A stretch of DNA of 64,000 bases from Scytalidium lignicola (taxonomy: Eukaryota > Ascomycota > Leotiomycetes). The stretch covers positions 23,109 to 87,108 of the forward strand of contig NCSJ02000176.1 of the NCBI GenBank assembly GCA_002812745.2. Direction: 5' to 3'. Positions 22,328-34,387 of the stretch are shown piece after piece. The number at the start of each line of letters is the position of its first letter. The first letter of the stretch is position 1. The translations under genes were made by a program, and so were the position numbers. The notes under the pieces were generated by a model. It ran no database searches. It was given only the letters and a program-made list of their open reading frames with translations, and was not told the DNA's origin.

Positions 22328-24469
22328 TTATTTGAACAAGCGCAACGCCTTTGGTAACGGCCATGCGCGTACATTCTTAAATGTATTAACCACGCCCGCC
22401 AAAGCCTGCCGTTCCCATTGGTCAGTAAAAAANGTCACCATACAGCAGGATGCCGATCACGGCGTTAACAAGAGCAGTCGGTGATCTGGGGTGGTGAAGC
22501 GCAATACCACAAAGTTCGAGAACAATCAATCGAACCTCGCTCTCTACTTTTCGGTTGGCGGCACGGTCGAGTGGTTGGACTCTGTCATCTGTCATCAGCG
22601 TCTATGTAATAAGCTAGAGAATGAGGGAGACATGCTTAAGCATTGGGGATTCAGCCATCAGCACCATTTTAGCAATCATCAGATGTTGAATGCCAGTAAC
22701 CACAACGTCAGACCCATACCATATCGTGGGAAATACCTCTCCTTTTGATTTCTCAGGTTGCCGCTTGAAAATCGGCGTCCACTGACCCGAGACCTGCTGG
22801 TCAAGGTGGCCTTCCTGTTCTTTGAGTCTCACTAGATTTCCAGAATTAGGATACCATTTTTTTAGACAAATGCATTCGACCAACTTACGCCACTCATATT
22901 CCGAGTTGTCATCCCAAAGCCATTTAGCTACCTGAGCCGTATGCATCACCATCTTGTTTACTGTGCTTGCATCTAGCCACAATGTAGGGGCAAGAAGCAT
23001 CTGAGGCGAGTGCTTCCTTGTAAATGCATAATATATCTCCTGCCTTAGAGCTATCCAATATGCTGCGTTAAGTAAACCTGGGCGGTGAAAGAGACCGTCC
23101 AAGTGCGAGCTTCGTACCACTGCGTTTTCGATGGCGAGGAAGTTCACTCGTCCGGGGACCGGGTCATCAACGTTATTTCCATCAATGCTTGCAGAGTAAT
23201 TGACCTCATCTTCCTCTTCCTCCATCTCCATCTCCTCAAATTGCCGGAGGATCACTGCTGTAGCAATAATGTGCTCTCGGCGCTCTTGATCTTGAATCTC
23301 GTGGAACTTCCTGAGTGCAGGAATGCATGCGAGCATATACTCCACGGCGGAGTTTGGTGTGATATTTGGAAGGAGTTGCCCATGGTAAAGAATCCCCTGA
23401 GTGGTTCTGTACTGAGGGAGGCGGCAGAGATGACGGGCTGAGGCGGCAAATATCGCATTGAGGAGAGGCGGATAGCGCCGGGCCTGCACGGGAACCAAAA
23501 ACTTAAAGTGCTTCCGTTCATCACAAGTATCAAACTCCCCACAAAGTCAGCGTCGGGCTTTGCCGCTCAGTCACTGATATCTTACCCAATCTGAGAGCTC
23601 CTCAATAAAGTATCTTAAAAGACAAGCTTCTTGAACATCCTGAAGTGGTGGACAGTAATCAACGGCCGAGAAATTTTGTACCGAACTATCTTTTGTCTGA
23701 ATAGGGGCCTGCTGGAATAACTCAGCAGCGGGGGTTGAAGGATCTTGCTGGCAGCTGATTTGACCAGAATTGTGCTGCAGGTCAACCGAATTAGGTGAAA
23801 AGGAAGGAACAGGATTTCTGTCAAAAGTCAACGACGTCAAAGGCCCTGTGCTATGTGGAGACTTCGGGGAGATGGCATTGTGCTGTGAGGGTCCACCATC
23901 GCTTGCTCCTGTAGAGCTCGTGTAATCCAAATAAGCATCAGTTGTTACCAACTCGGCTGAAGGACACGCCAATGGAGAAGCCAGAGGCGATTTCCTAGAT
24001 GGATTTGTTTCGGCATTTTGGGCATAGCGACGCAATGCTCCACCTCTGGGTGTATGAGGGCGAACTTTTGGGGAGAAGTGATTAGCTTGCAGGAGCTTTC
24101 TAGTGAGATTTCTCATCCAAAAACTGCTTACATTTTCTCGCCTTGCTATTCACCCAACTTTGATTGCCAGAAAACCGGGCGTCGTAGTGGGCTGACGAAC
24201 CTGGCCGGAATGACGCTTTCTTGGCTAAACGAAGACATTGTAGTCCCTTTGCCAGGCAGCGGCGGCACCGTGGTCCATCTTCATCGCCTAATCCTCATGA
24301 GCCATCCAGTGTGGAAGACCAAGCTGCAAGATACCCTGGTCACAATGTGCAGTCTTACATTTGATGTGTTTTTCTGCGACTTAACGTAAGTACGGGGTAA
24401 AGAAGGCGTGATTAATGTGGGGTCCACGACACCTCTGCAGTTCAGGCATGGATCCTTGATGGATGGCAT
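22328..24469 (-). CDS. Zn2Cys6 transcription factor (about 616 aa, six exons)
   Basis: Minus-strand exons are 24469-24433, 24373-24359 (15 nt), 24287-24132, 24085-23586, 23534-22665 and 22601-22328. The first three joined give a textbook zinc cluster, Cys8, 11, 18, 25, 28 and 35 (C-x2-C-x6-C-x6-C-x2-C-x6-C). The middle region is a Ser/Pro-rich linker. From about residue 240 a fungal transcription factor regulatory domain starts, with LLNAIFAASARHL. Its C-terminal blocks (LCGIAL and the later RAWPLPKALRLF) are in the last exon. The last intron (22602-22664) is my least certain junction, and an N at 22433 must be left out to keep the frame. This nuclear regulator probably binds CGG triplets. 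It may have controlled the neighbouring sugar genes; that is inference. Confidence 0.85.
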
Positions 24470-25636
24470 CGCCACAAAACAATACGACAATGAAGCGTAA
24501 CGGTAGAATGAAGCAATTCAGCAAGTGTCGCCGGGCGGGGAGACAACGGCGACATAGCTCTTATGCCGAACCCTAAGCTTGCGGCGAGACTTGCCAGAAG
24601 AGGCAAATTGCTACACTGCAGCGATAGTTGATTTGCATTGGCGGGTTGTTCACCGCCTAACAAATTCAGATTACAAGTTACTGTCATATTCTAAACTAGC
24701 TTGTTTTTTTGTGAAAAGAGCCTTGTGTACTACCTTTTAGTGTGTATACCATAGAAAATTAAGTTTATCTTTTAACATTAATATAATTATTATGTTAAAA
24801 NTCTTTAAGCCTTATTAATAAGTAGTGTAGAACTAGTAAGTATAAGTGTACTCCTTTCCAGTACAAAGCTTTACATTATTCTGGCTAATGAGAAGTTAGT
24901 CTAGGTTGATTGGGCTAGGCTTAGTAGACAACCGTATGTAACAAGAGGATTTAAAAAGGAAATATCGACATATCTAGAAAATAAAAATTATACTGCTAAC
25001 AGGCTTACAAAAGGCTTACCGTTAAGAGGAGCCTAAAGCTTACAAATTAAAGAAAGCTTACAAAGCATACACGACAGCCTGATATGACAAACCATAGAAG
25101 GCTTATGAAGTCTATAGAGCTTATAGATCAAAGAAAGCTCACAAATAATTTGGCATTACTGTTCCTGCTATAACCGAAATAAACCATTCTTATGGTTTAG
25201 ATGTTTTAACTTATTTATAGGCAATGTAATTCTGAAGCCAATTATTATAAATATTAAAGCACCCTGGCTTTAAAGTAGTTAATTTATAGTAGTATAAAAT
25301 AAGCTTTGATGTTATTTCAGGACTGGATTCTTGGTCATAGATGAGTGTTTAGATAGTTAACAGTATCTATAAATAATGAAATGAAGAGGAGGCCTATTGC
25401 AGTAGGGGGAAGGGCTTTGCTATATTGCGAATATATAATTAAGTGGAGCTCGCCCCTAAGTCACTGTAAGTCTCCATTAATAATCAGCTGTTCTTACGCC
25501 CTTTGCTTTACATGTACATGCTACACTTCATAGGTGGTGTAGGAATATCTAACTCTTACTAACGATTGGATAACAATGACTTGTTATTCAGCCGTTTTAT
25601 GCGATGAAGCACGCAGACTAGAAAGACTTGGAATAG
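24470..25636. other. AT-rich spacer with AAGCTTACA-type repeats
   Basis: Between about 25000 and 25145 the words GCTTACAAA, AAGCTTACA and AAAGAAAGCT recur, a degenerate tandem array. An N lies at 24801 beside an A run. No coding frame is credible. Confidence 0.55.
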
Positions 25637-26421
25637 GGATGTGCCAAGCAATTCGCACGTGCAAAGTCCAGAGGACTTGTTCTCGTGGCTCGGAATTACA
25701 AAAAGCTTGTAGAAACAGAGGAGCTGATCAAGGGTTTCGCTCCTGATGTAGAGATACTTTCTATACCAACAGATATTGCCAACGAGGAATCTGTTGTAGC
25801 TCTGTTTGACAAAATAAAGGAGCACTTTGGCAAAGCAGATGTTCTCATCAATAATGCAGGGGTCCTCAATTGCTTCCCTGATAAAATTGCAGATGCGAAC
25901 TCAAAAGACTGGTGGGCCGGATTTGTACGGTTGTTGGTTGATAGTATCAGAAAGCTGAGCTAACAATAACATAGGAAATTAACGTGAAAGGCAGTTTTCT
26001 TGTTACTCAACATTTCCTGCGATTACTCGGGTCAGAAAATTGCGGCACCATCATTAACGTCACATCTTATTCGGCGGTTGGTATCGATCCTGGAGAGTCT
26101 CAGTACGCCCTCACAAAGCTTGCCAATCTTCAATTTTCAACGTCCCTTGCAGTTGAGCGTCCAAATGTTGTGGCTGTATCTCTACGCCCTGGCATGGTTG
26201 CGTCAGAGATGACACTCGAGAGCTTTAAAAAGTTCTCTGTGGACACCCCTGAGCTTGCAGGAGGAGTTTCGGTTTGGCTTGCAACTAAAGAGGCGAGTTT
26301 CATGAATGGCAGATTCATGGACGTTAATTGGGATGTTGCTGAACTTGTTGAGCGGAAGAATGAAATTCTTCAAGGAAATCTGTTCAAACTAGATTTAACA
26401 GGGAATTTCGGCCAATCATAA
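25637..26421 (+). pseudogene. 5'-truncated short-chain dehydrogenase
   Basis: Two exons, about 25637-25924 and 25975-26421, join in phase across a 50-bp intron. They encode CAKQFARAKSRG, INNAG, NVTSYS and the catalytic SQYALTK (Tyr and Lys present), then a normal SDR C-terminus. The N-terminal strand and TGxxxGxG cofactor motif are missing. Only a GIG-like remnant precedes it, one base out of frame, and no upstream exon restores it. Without the nucleotide-binding glycines it should not bind NAD(P). A shorter product starting at an internal codon is possible but would be catalytically dead. A missed distant exon is the alternative explanation. Confidence 0.7.
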
Positions 26422-27389
26422 TTTCTATAAAAATGTTCTAATAGAAAAATCAGGTGCTATGTGACTACATAATCTACTACAGGCTCTACAGTGAGTGATA
26501 TGCCTAAATCCTACTATGATTACAGCGCATTACTAACCTAAGAGTCGCTGTAATTACAGGGTGCTTCAGGCACTTCAGGCACTACATATTCATGTCGCAA
26601 GTGAGAACTTAGTGTCTCGGCAGAGACCCGAGATGGTTGGAGCTCGGGCACAGCGCCATCACGTGATAATCACCAGCTCTATCGTTTATGCTTCGGGCTA
26701 CGGCCGGCCCCGGCATTACCTTTACCCGTTGTCCGTGACGGGATCGTTACACCATTTATAATTGGCTCAATTAGTTTAGCTAGTACGTAAGCAAGTATCC
26801 TAGAATCGTACTTACCTGATATGGAATAGTCAAATTTGATTCACTACGGATGCTTTGTTGCTCCGCGAAATGCAAAGCCAATGCCGCTAACTGCTTTCGA
26901 CAAACCACAACATTGCGAAGCGCACCCGCTCCTAAGGTCAAGGAACAGCTATTATTGCCAAAGCAATATTGTCGTGGAACTCCTTGAGAGTATCACGTAT
27001 TCTCAAGTAATCCGTCGAGCATCTGCCATTTATTTGTGCAGATTTGCTACATTCCGGCCAAGTTCTCTGGCACGAGACTTGAGCTAAACATTCTGTCTTG
27101 GACCCTTATTTGTTATGCTAACACCGGCGTTGTTTCTGGACCATTTCATTTCATAGCAACACTCTCCATATCATAATTCTGATGTCCTCCACGGCGCAGT
27201 AACGATTGCCACGAGGTGTTTGGATCTGGAGTCGCAATCAACAGGAGGACCGTGACCAGTATCGCCACAGGCACCCACCTACCCTTAGGCGCTGAGCAAT
27301 TCAATCTGGTAGCTGCATGGCTACACCATCACGACAGACTTTTCACATAATCCTTTTCACCTTTGCTGTCATCCAACCACGGCGCCAAA
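26422..27389. other. Spacer upstream of CDC27
   Basis: It contains the 3' end of the SDR relic and the CDC27 promoter. No conserved frame or repeat is visible. Confidence 0.5.
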
Positions 27390-29935
27390 ATGGCACCTAT
27401 AAACTCCAACATAACGTTCCAATTACGACAATTAATATACTACCATCTCGATAACGGCCTGCTTCAGAATGCTTTGTTCTTTGCTGAAAGACTTGCAGCG
27501 TACGATCACAGCTCAACCGAAACATCATACCTACTCGCACTGTGCCATTTACGACTGGGAGACAATCGTTCTGCGTACGAATACTCCAAACGTGTTGGAT
27601 CGAGAGGGGCACATCTGGGTTGCGCATACGTGTTTGCACTGGCATGCCTAGAGCTGGGCAGATTCAAAGATGGCTTTGTAGCGCTGGAGAAGAGTAGAGG
27701 GCTGTGGGGTGGGAAGAATAGCTTTGGAAAGCATGGTTCAGGCGCTCGGCAGCTATATCCTGATGCTGCAGCAGTGGCATGCTTACTGGGAAAGCTATAC
27801 TATGGCTATGATGATAAGAAGAAAGCGGTCAGTCATTTTGAGGAAGCACTGAAACTGAACCCTCTTATGTGGGATGCCTTCACAAGCCTTTGCGATATGG
27901 GTGCACATGTTGTTGTGCCCAACATCTTCAAGATGGGCCCGGAATTAGAAGCAGTGTTAAAAGCAAACATGCAAGAACATTCAGATCCAATCATGCAATC
28001 GAAGGATGGGAGTATCCTGGCGCAGCTTGATCATGGCCAAAATCGACCTGGAGCAAGGCCTCCTTCGACCATTATTGAGGCACCAGACCCTTTCAACAAC
28101 GTTCCAGCCCGGAATACAAACAGTCTTTTTGGAAACCTCAGTCTTTCACAGAAGTTGAATGAAAGTAACCGAAGTTCAACAAATCTCCCTGCAGCAGGAG
28201 GAGGAGGTATTGGCCCGGAGGTTCTTGAAACCCCTACGGGTCCAAGTGCCACGATTGATGTAACATTAGTACCGAATCGGAAAGATCCAAATGGTATTTC
28301 GGCCTATCACCTCGAGCCACCGCAAGCACCTGTTCGAAGAAATCGTACCTTACAAGGTCTAGGAATGGACTTGAGCATAGATGCACCAAAAATGACACGA
28401 ACAATGTCAAAACGAGTGCTCAAAGCCCCCGATCCTTCGGAAGATTCAGCAGCAACACAGGCATTGAGAAATGCGAATCTCGCGCCCGTTGCCGGCGAAC
28501 GCAAAAGGACAGTATCGGGACAGGTAGTACAGCCGAAACCAACATTAGAAGAGCCCGGAGCTCCTCAAAGGCGAAGTGTTAGACTTTATAACCAGATTAA
28601 GCCTGCTGCTACTCGCTCAACAGCAAGCTCAGCCACTACTGTTGGAGCCGGACATGGCCGAGAACTGAAGAAGGCACGACCTACGATATCGAGGCTAATG
28701 AGACCAGGTTCTACCACCTCGACCGTTGGGAGGGTTGTGAGCGGCAATAGAAAGCCAGTAGAGGATACTATGGAAGTGGATCAGAAGGAACCAACTTCAA
28801 AATCCTTCATGCATGCTAATGGAGTGCCCCAAAAGTCTGGAGAAGGGGAGTCAGCAAAACACGAAGAAGCCTTGCGATGGATACTAGACCTATGCAAAAA
28901 AATCGGAAGCGGTTACTTCGCTCTCTCACAATATCAATGCCAAGAGGCTATACAGATCTACGGTTCATTACCTCGATCTCAAGTTGATACTCCTTGGATA
29001 ATAGCGCAGCTGGGTCGTGCGCATTACGAGCAGGCTGCCTACGCCGATGCCGAAACATATTATAAACGAATCCGTCAAATTGCACCGACACGCTTTGAAG
29101 ATATGGAGATCTATTCAAACGTTCTATGGCATTTGAAACGTGAGATAGACCTAGCATTCCTCGCTCATGAACTAATAGACGCATCATGGCAATCTCCTCA
29201 AGCCTGGTGTGTTCTGGGAAATTCCTGGTCTCTTGTCCGAGACCATGAACAAGCCCTTCGCTGCTTCAAACGAGCTACACAATTAAACCCTAAGTTTGCT
29301 TATGCATTTACTCTTCAGGGGCATGAACACGTTGCAAACGAAGAGTATGACAAGGCTCTTACTTCTTACCGGGAAGGTATGGCAGCAGATAAACGTCATT
29401 ACAATGCATATTACGGAGTTGGCCGGGTCTATGAAAAGCTCGGCAATTTTGAAAAGGCATACAGCCATTTTCAGGCTGCTTCATCCATCAACCCAACCAA
29501 TGCTGTACTCATTTGTTGTATTGGGACGGTTCTTGAGAAGCAAAAACAACCAAGGCAGGCTCTTCAATATTATTGCCAGGCAACTGAAATAGCTCCAAGA
29601 TCAACGTTGACTAGGTTCAAGAAAGCTAGGGCGTTGATGTCGGTTGGAGAATTTGGAGAGGCATTGAAGGAGCTGATGATCTTGAAAGATCTAGCTCCTG
29701 ATGAGGCTATGGTACATTTCTTACTTGGAAGGCTTTACAAGTGTCTAAGGGACAAAACTTCTGCTGTGAGACATTTCACTATTGCCTTGAATTTAGATCC
29801 AAAGGTAATTCTTATTTTCATATATATTCAGGCAAGTCGTTAACATCTTCGTAGGCGAGCCATAAAATCAAGGAGGCGATCGAGAGTCTCGATGATGGAG
29901 ACGATGATGAAGACGAAACCAGCATGATGGCTTAA
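27390..29935 (+). CDS. CDC27: Anaphase-promoting complex subunit CDC27/APC3 (831 aa)
   Basis: Exon 1 is 27390-29804 and exon 2 is 29855-29935, joined across a 50-bp intron. I start at the ATG of 27390 (context CCAAAATGGC). The N-terminus has TPR helices (LIYYHLDNGLLQNALFFAERL, split by loops), then a low-complexity Ser/Pro/Thr linker of about 300 residues, and a C-terminal TPR superhelix with repeats such as AWCVLGNSW and YNAYYGVGRVYEKLG. The last exon gives the ASHKIKEAIE tail and an acidic end. This architecture is specific for Cdc27 (BimA in Aspergillus). It is a scaffold of the APC/C ubiquitin ligase in the nucleus, binding the IR tails of activators. Single-copy and essential in fungi as far as is known. 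Nothing is unusual apart from the long linker. Confidence 0.95.
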
Positions 29936-30989
29936 AATATATTTTCAGAGAGGCAATTCTTCTACGTAAGGAAGTTAAAACTTTCTCCAAGTATGGAGAC
30001 ATCTTCTACTTAACCCTCCGACCAGACTCATCCTACGTCGTTTCAAACAGAACTTATCACAAGTATCATTTACTCAGCGGGACTCATTCAGGCTGCAGAG
30101 TGGTTGGTCAACGTGACATCGAACTGTAGTCTTAGCCTCTTTCTCGACGGATCTCAGTTATTACTAATAAATGGGTCATGATGGTATGAATACGGACATT
30201 TGGTAGGAATAGGAGCATTGCATAGGTTAGGCGTTCAATACGAGTGAATTTTGGGGGGCTGGGTTCTGCATTGCCTGGGAGCATTTGTTATAGGCTGGTT
30301 AATGGCGGCGTATTTTGCATCGGTTCTGGATTAGAGAAATTTTATCCTGATTCTGGAATGCAATTTCACAATGACGGTCCGAATGATATTGACGTATTCT
30401 CCTTCACGTGATATTGCTTGTATGTGTGCCGACACAGCGCAACTTTAGGCTATGACAGACACATTGATGTTGATTACTGCTACTGATAGTAACGTAGTTG
30501 AAATATAATATTTTATAGTAAACGTAATACATACAATGTGTTATAATTATATTACATTATAAGTTATCAATATGCCTGAACAATGTTGTAGTTATAGGTG
30601 CTAACTACCTAAATAATACTGCGATTATAGTACGTAATAGGGTATTAACAGCATAAAGAATGTTATAATTATAGAGACCACATGTGCCAACTAGTATTTA
30701 ACTAGTCGATGGCTGAGTTGTGCAACTTTTGATTCCAACCGGATCCCTCTCAGAAGCTGCTTAGCTTGCAAATCGCATGCAACTTCTGATTGGTTCAAAA
30801 TCCCCACTGTTTTTAATTTTGCATTTTAACTGGTTGAGCATAATAGCATACTAACAAGGCCAAATGCTGTCTGATTTTATAAGATAATTAAGTTCAACTA
30901 ATCTCTAGAGCGCAGATGAACTTCTGTTTTCTTCATCACGTATTACGGTAAACCTCAGAAAGAAATCTTCTCATTGATTAAGCATCGCA
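29936..30989. other. AT-rich spacer downstream of CDC27
   Basis: From about 30480 to 30720 the sequence is dominated by TTATAATTATA-type words and short inverted repeats. I see no coding frame. The last 150 bp are likely the SND2 promoter. Confidence 0.5.
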
Positions 30990-31478
30990 ATGGCACAGAA
31001 AGCAAAGAAAGACCGTGCGAAATCAAACATCTCAGCACTGAACAATCTACACATTGGAACGCTATCTCTCAATGCCATCTTCCTCCTCTTCAACTTCCTC
31101 ATCCGCTCACGATCTCTCCTTCTATATACAATTCTCTCAATACCATGTTTCATCTGCGAATATATGCTTGAAACAACCGGGCGACCGAAGTTTGACCCTC
31201 AAACTAAAGCGTTGAGGAGTTCCGGCGAGGATCTGTCTGCCCAAGGGCTGACAGAGTACATGTTTGATGTTGTTTGGGTGACATGGCTGTCGTTGGTTAT
31301 GGTTATAATATTTGGAAACTGGGGATGGATTATCTGGGCCGTCGTGCCAATTTACGCAGCGTATAAAGGATATGGGCTATTCGGCATGGCGAGGGGCATG
31401 ATGGGTGGGCAGGGACAGCAGATGTCGCAGGAACAAGCTCCTGTTGCGGGGAATAGGAAGCAGAGGAGAGCTGTTTGA
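30990..31478 (+). CDS. SND2: SRP-independent ER-targeting protein SND2/TMEM208 family (162 aa)
   Basis: A single exon encodes a short protein with a basic N-terminus (AQKAKKDRAKSN), two hydrophobic hairpins (about residues 22-55 and 87-122) and a basic, Gln-rich tail ending NRKQRRAV. The order and the motif TGRPKF between the hairpins match the TMEM208/Snd2 family. Members are ER membrane proteins that help target proteins whose transmembrane segments are central or C-terminal, independently of SRP and GET. Length fits the family. It is convergent with the GIG1-type gene, 176 bp apart. Confidence 0.9.
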   Translation: MAQKAKKDRAKSNISALNNLHIGTLSLNAIFLLFNFLIRSRSLLLYTILSIPCFICEYMLETTGRPKFDPQTKALRSSGEDLSAQGLTEYMFDVVWVTWLSLVMVIIFGNWGWIIWAVVPIYAAYKGYGLFGMARGMMGGQGQQMSQEQAPVAGNRKQRRAV

Positions 31479-31654
31479 GTTAACCTATAAATATGAATAC
31501 TGGGAGACAGTTAGAGAAATGATATGACCTGAATGATTGTTCTGGATATTGAGGATATGCCGTTGACAGCTATATAAGTTTGCCATGCATAAGTTTATAT
31601 TAATGCTTTCTATAATTGCCCTTTTAAAAGGAATATCTAATGTTTATGCCGTTG

Positions 31655-32521
31655 TCATCGAGTCCATTCTTCTAAAATCTCTTCATCTGCATCTTTAACC
31701 AATATATGAATATGCTCCAATGCTCGGACACTCTGCAAAGCCACCCAATTCTTAAACCAAATTACTCTATTATTATCATGCCCAAGTCTATCCACAAAAG
31801 TTCTATTCACAAAATCCTCAATGATCTGTCTACTTTCCGGAGTCAAGTCTCCAGTTTTCGCATCAGTTGGGATAGGAGTCTTAGACCAAACCACAATATG
31901 GGTGATATCGGGCGTAAGGCCATATGGCCAATCATTTTTCAGAATCTTGTAGTCTGAAGGGTCTTTGAAGGGGACGGGGGAAGAGTACGAAAAAGGTGGA
32001 GAGCCCCACGGAAGACGATGCGTTAAGAGGTAGGCTGTCATGCTGCCATACTCGACTTTAATATCTTGAGACCAAGCCATATAGCGCCTCAGATCCGAAG
32101 GTTTCCGTTTCAGAGCAGAAAGATTGTTTGCCGCTGCAGGTTTCAATACGGGTTAATACGTGAGACAAGACGCTGAGCAATAGGATCGGGCTCCGAGATA
32201 TCCCCAACGCAGCCACACAGGGAATCACGTGGGCAGGTGATGCGATAGTTGTATTGAGAGGGAAAGAAAAGTGACTTAGATTGTTGTAGTTTCATGCATA
32301 GAAATGCAGAAGAGAGAAATTGTTTCCATGCAAGAATGAATGCTGGTAAAATAAAGACTTTGCATACCTATAATCTCCCTTAGTTCATCCCAGTTGTGGA
32401 GGTGGAATTCCTCGTCTGTCTGGGAGAGCACCCATCTGTCAATATCAGTCAAGGGAAATGGCGAATCCTCTATGATGTCTGGCTTTGCTGTGCCTGCATC
32501 AGGCGTAGCATTGTCACCCAT
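31655..32521 (-). CDS. GIG1-type protein (DUF3605; N-acetylglucosamine-induced protein family), 210 aa
   Basis: Minus-strand exons are 32521-32368 and 32133-31655, joined across a 234-bp intron in phase. Family blocks are FPLTDIDRW near residue 25, LRRYMAWSQDIKVEYGSM near 62-80, and NDWPYGLTPDITHIVVWSK near 115-132, then FVNRTF and an HIHILV strand near the end. This is the DUF3605 family, which includes Candida Gig1 (induced by N-acetylglucosamine). Molecular function is unknown. Length is typical and nothing is broken. It is divergent from the cytochrome b5 reductase gene with 444 bp between starts. Confidence 0.85.
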
Positions 32522-32965
32522 AACTCGTCTTTATAACAGTGGAATGAAGACTTCCAGACTCACAGACTGTGGTTGTGTCTTGCAACTTGTCATTGTCAGA
32601 GGCCAGCAAGAAGGGATGAATTACTGCATTTGGCTACCAGGTTTCGCCGGGTTGACTTCGGGATTGTGCAGATGCCGAACTCTCGGACTAGGGTTGGAAA
32701 CTTGCCGAATACAGATTCCCGTTGATGATGCTGAAATTCCAGAATCGACTGACCCACGATTATTCCCCGGGCTCATTCTTCTGCTCTCCTGCACTCCATC
32801 CTCCCCCAAACTCTGCCCCGCCATTTCTACCCTCCTGCTAGCGGGACGGGCCTCATTGAAGGAGTAACAGAAAAAGGGGTTCTTTTCCCGGCATCGCGGT
32901 CTTTCTTCCTCGCACATCTCAACATTTTTGACTTCCTGGATTGAGCTCTGACAACACTTAACACA
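32522..32965. promoter_or_regulatory. Divergent promoter between the GIG1-type gene and CBR1
   Basis: This 444-bp spacer lies between two divergent starts. It is relatively GC-rich with C/T-rich tracts near 32780-32840, as in fungal core promoters. No specific operator is evident. Confidence 0.45.
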
Positions 32966-34100
32966 ATGGCTTCAAACGGGCTCTTTTCTAAAAAGAATGT
33001 TGACGGGATCTATATCCCCTCGGGCCTCCTCGTTGTGGGATGCTTGATTGTGAAGAGAGAATGGGTTCCTTATGCCGTTGCCCTGGCTGTGGTTCTAGGA
33101 GGATACAAGCTCTACAGTGGTGGTGAGTGTTGTTCTAGTTATATCTATCCGTATCGATCGGTGTGCAAAACAAGCTCACTAACATCTTCTTCTACAGGAG
33201 TTAAAAAGGCCTTGAAGCCAGATCAATTCCAAGAATTCGAACTAAAGGAGAAAACCATCGTCTCCCACAATGTTGCAATGTACGTGTTCAAAGCTGCCTC
33301 GCCCCTACATTTTCGCACACGATACTGACAAAACATAGCTACCGAGTTGCCCTTCCATCCCCGAACCACATCCTCGGTCTCCCAATCGGCCAGCACATTT
33401 CAATTGCCGCAAACATCGCCCAACCAGATGGCTCAGGCAAAGAAGTTGTCCGTTCCTACACTCCAATCTCAGGTGACCATCAACCCGGCTTCGTAGACCT
33501 CCTGATCAAGTCTTACCCAACCGGTAATATCTCCAAGTACATGGCCACCCTCAACATCGGCCAAACGATCAAGATCCGTGGCCCTAAGGGCGCAATGGTT
33601 TACACACCAAACATGGTCCGTCACTTCGGCATGATTGCTGGTGGAACTGGTATTACGCCCATGCTGCAGATTATCCGCGCTGTTATCCGCGGAAGAGCTG
33701 CTGGTGACAAGACCGAGATTGATCTGATTTTCGCTAACGTAAACACTGAGGATATTCTGTTGAAGGAGGACTTGGATCAATTGGCAAAGGAGGACAAGGG
33801 ATTCAGAGTTTACTATGTCCTCAACAATCCTCCTGAGAATTGGGAGGGTGGTGTCGGATTTGTTACTCCTGAGATGATTTCGGTATGTAATTCTTTATTG
33901 CGAGAAAATTGGGAGGAAAGAAAGAGAACCTGTGGCTGACTCAAAAACAGAAACGGTTGCCAAAGCCTGCAAATGACGTCAAGCTTCTCCTCTGTGGTCC
34001 ACCACCTATGATCAGTGCTATGAAGAAGGCCGCTGAAGGACTCGGCTTCCAGAAGGCGAGACCTGTCAGCAAGTTAGAAGATCAAGTATTTGCATTCTAG
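32966..34100 (+). CDS. CBR1: NADH-cytochrome b5 reductase (310 aa, four exons)
   Basis: Exons are 32966-33122, 33198-33279, 33339-33882 and 33951-34100; all introns are GT-AG and in phase. An N-terminal hydrophobic segment (about residues 18-48) anchors the enzyme. It is followed by the FAD-binding motif RSYTPIS, the phosphate-site GPKG, the NADH-binding [10 protein letters not shown] and the C-terminal CGPPPMI. These define the cytochrome b5 reductase family. The enzyme passes electrons from NADH through FAD to cytochrome b5 for fatty acid desaturation and sterol synthesis. The membrane segment and length fit the Cbr1 type (ER/outer mitochondrial membrane) better than Mcr1. Nothing is odd. 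Confidence 0.93.
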
Positions 34101-34387
34101 ATGGATAATAGATGGGTCTCTATGCGGATATGAAGATATATGGCCTTGGGTATGTAACAGACAAGAAGCATATCCGGTGGCAGATGGCTAGGTGTAGGGG
34201 TTTTAGAAGGCAAGGAAGATAAAACGATATGCCGAGCATCAGATGTGCCTATATTTTAGTCCTTTAGGTGTTGGGGTTACTGGTTAAAAGGTTGTGTTTA
34301 TGAAAAAGACGAAAATATTTGAATGCGTCACTTATCAAGCAGATATCAAAATAACTGATAAGCTAGAGACCAAAAAATTCACAACAC

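Noticed and set aside
22604..22633. A 30-bp GT-AG intron in the regulator's C-terminus
   Set aside because: Too short for known fungal introns; the 63-bp alternative fits better although its donor is weak.
24990..25150. CRISPR-like array suspected from repeated AAGCTTACA words
   Set aside because: Units are irregular and the genome is eukaryotic; it is a degenerate low-complexity stretch.
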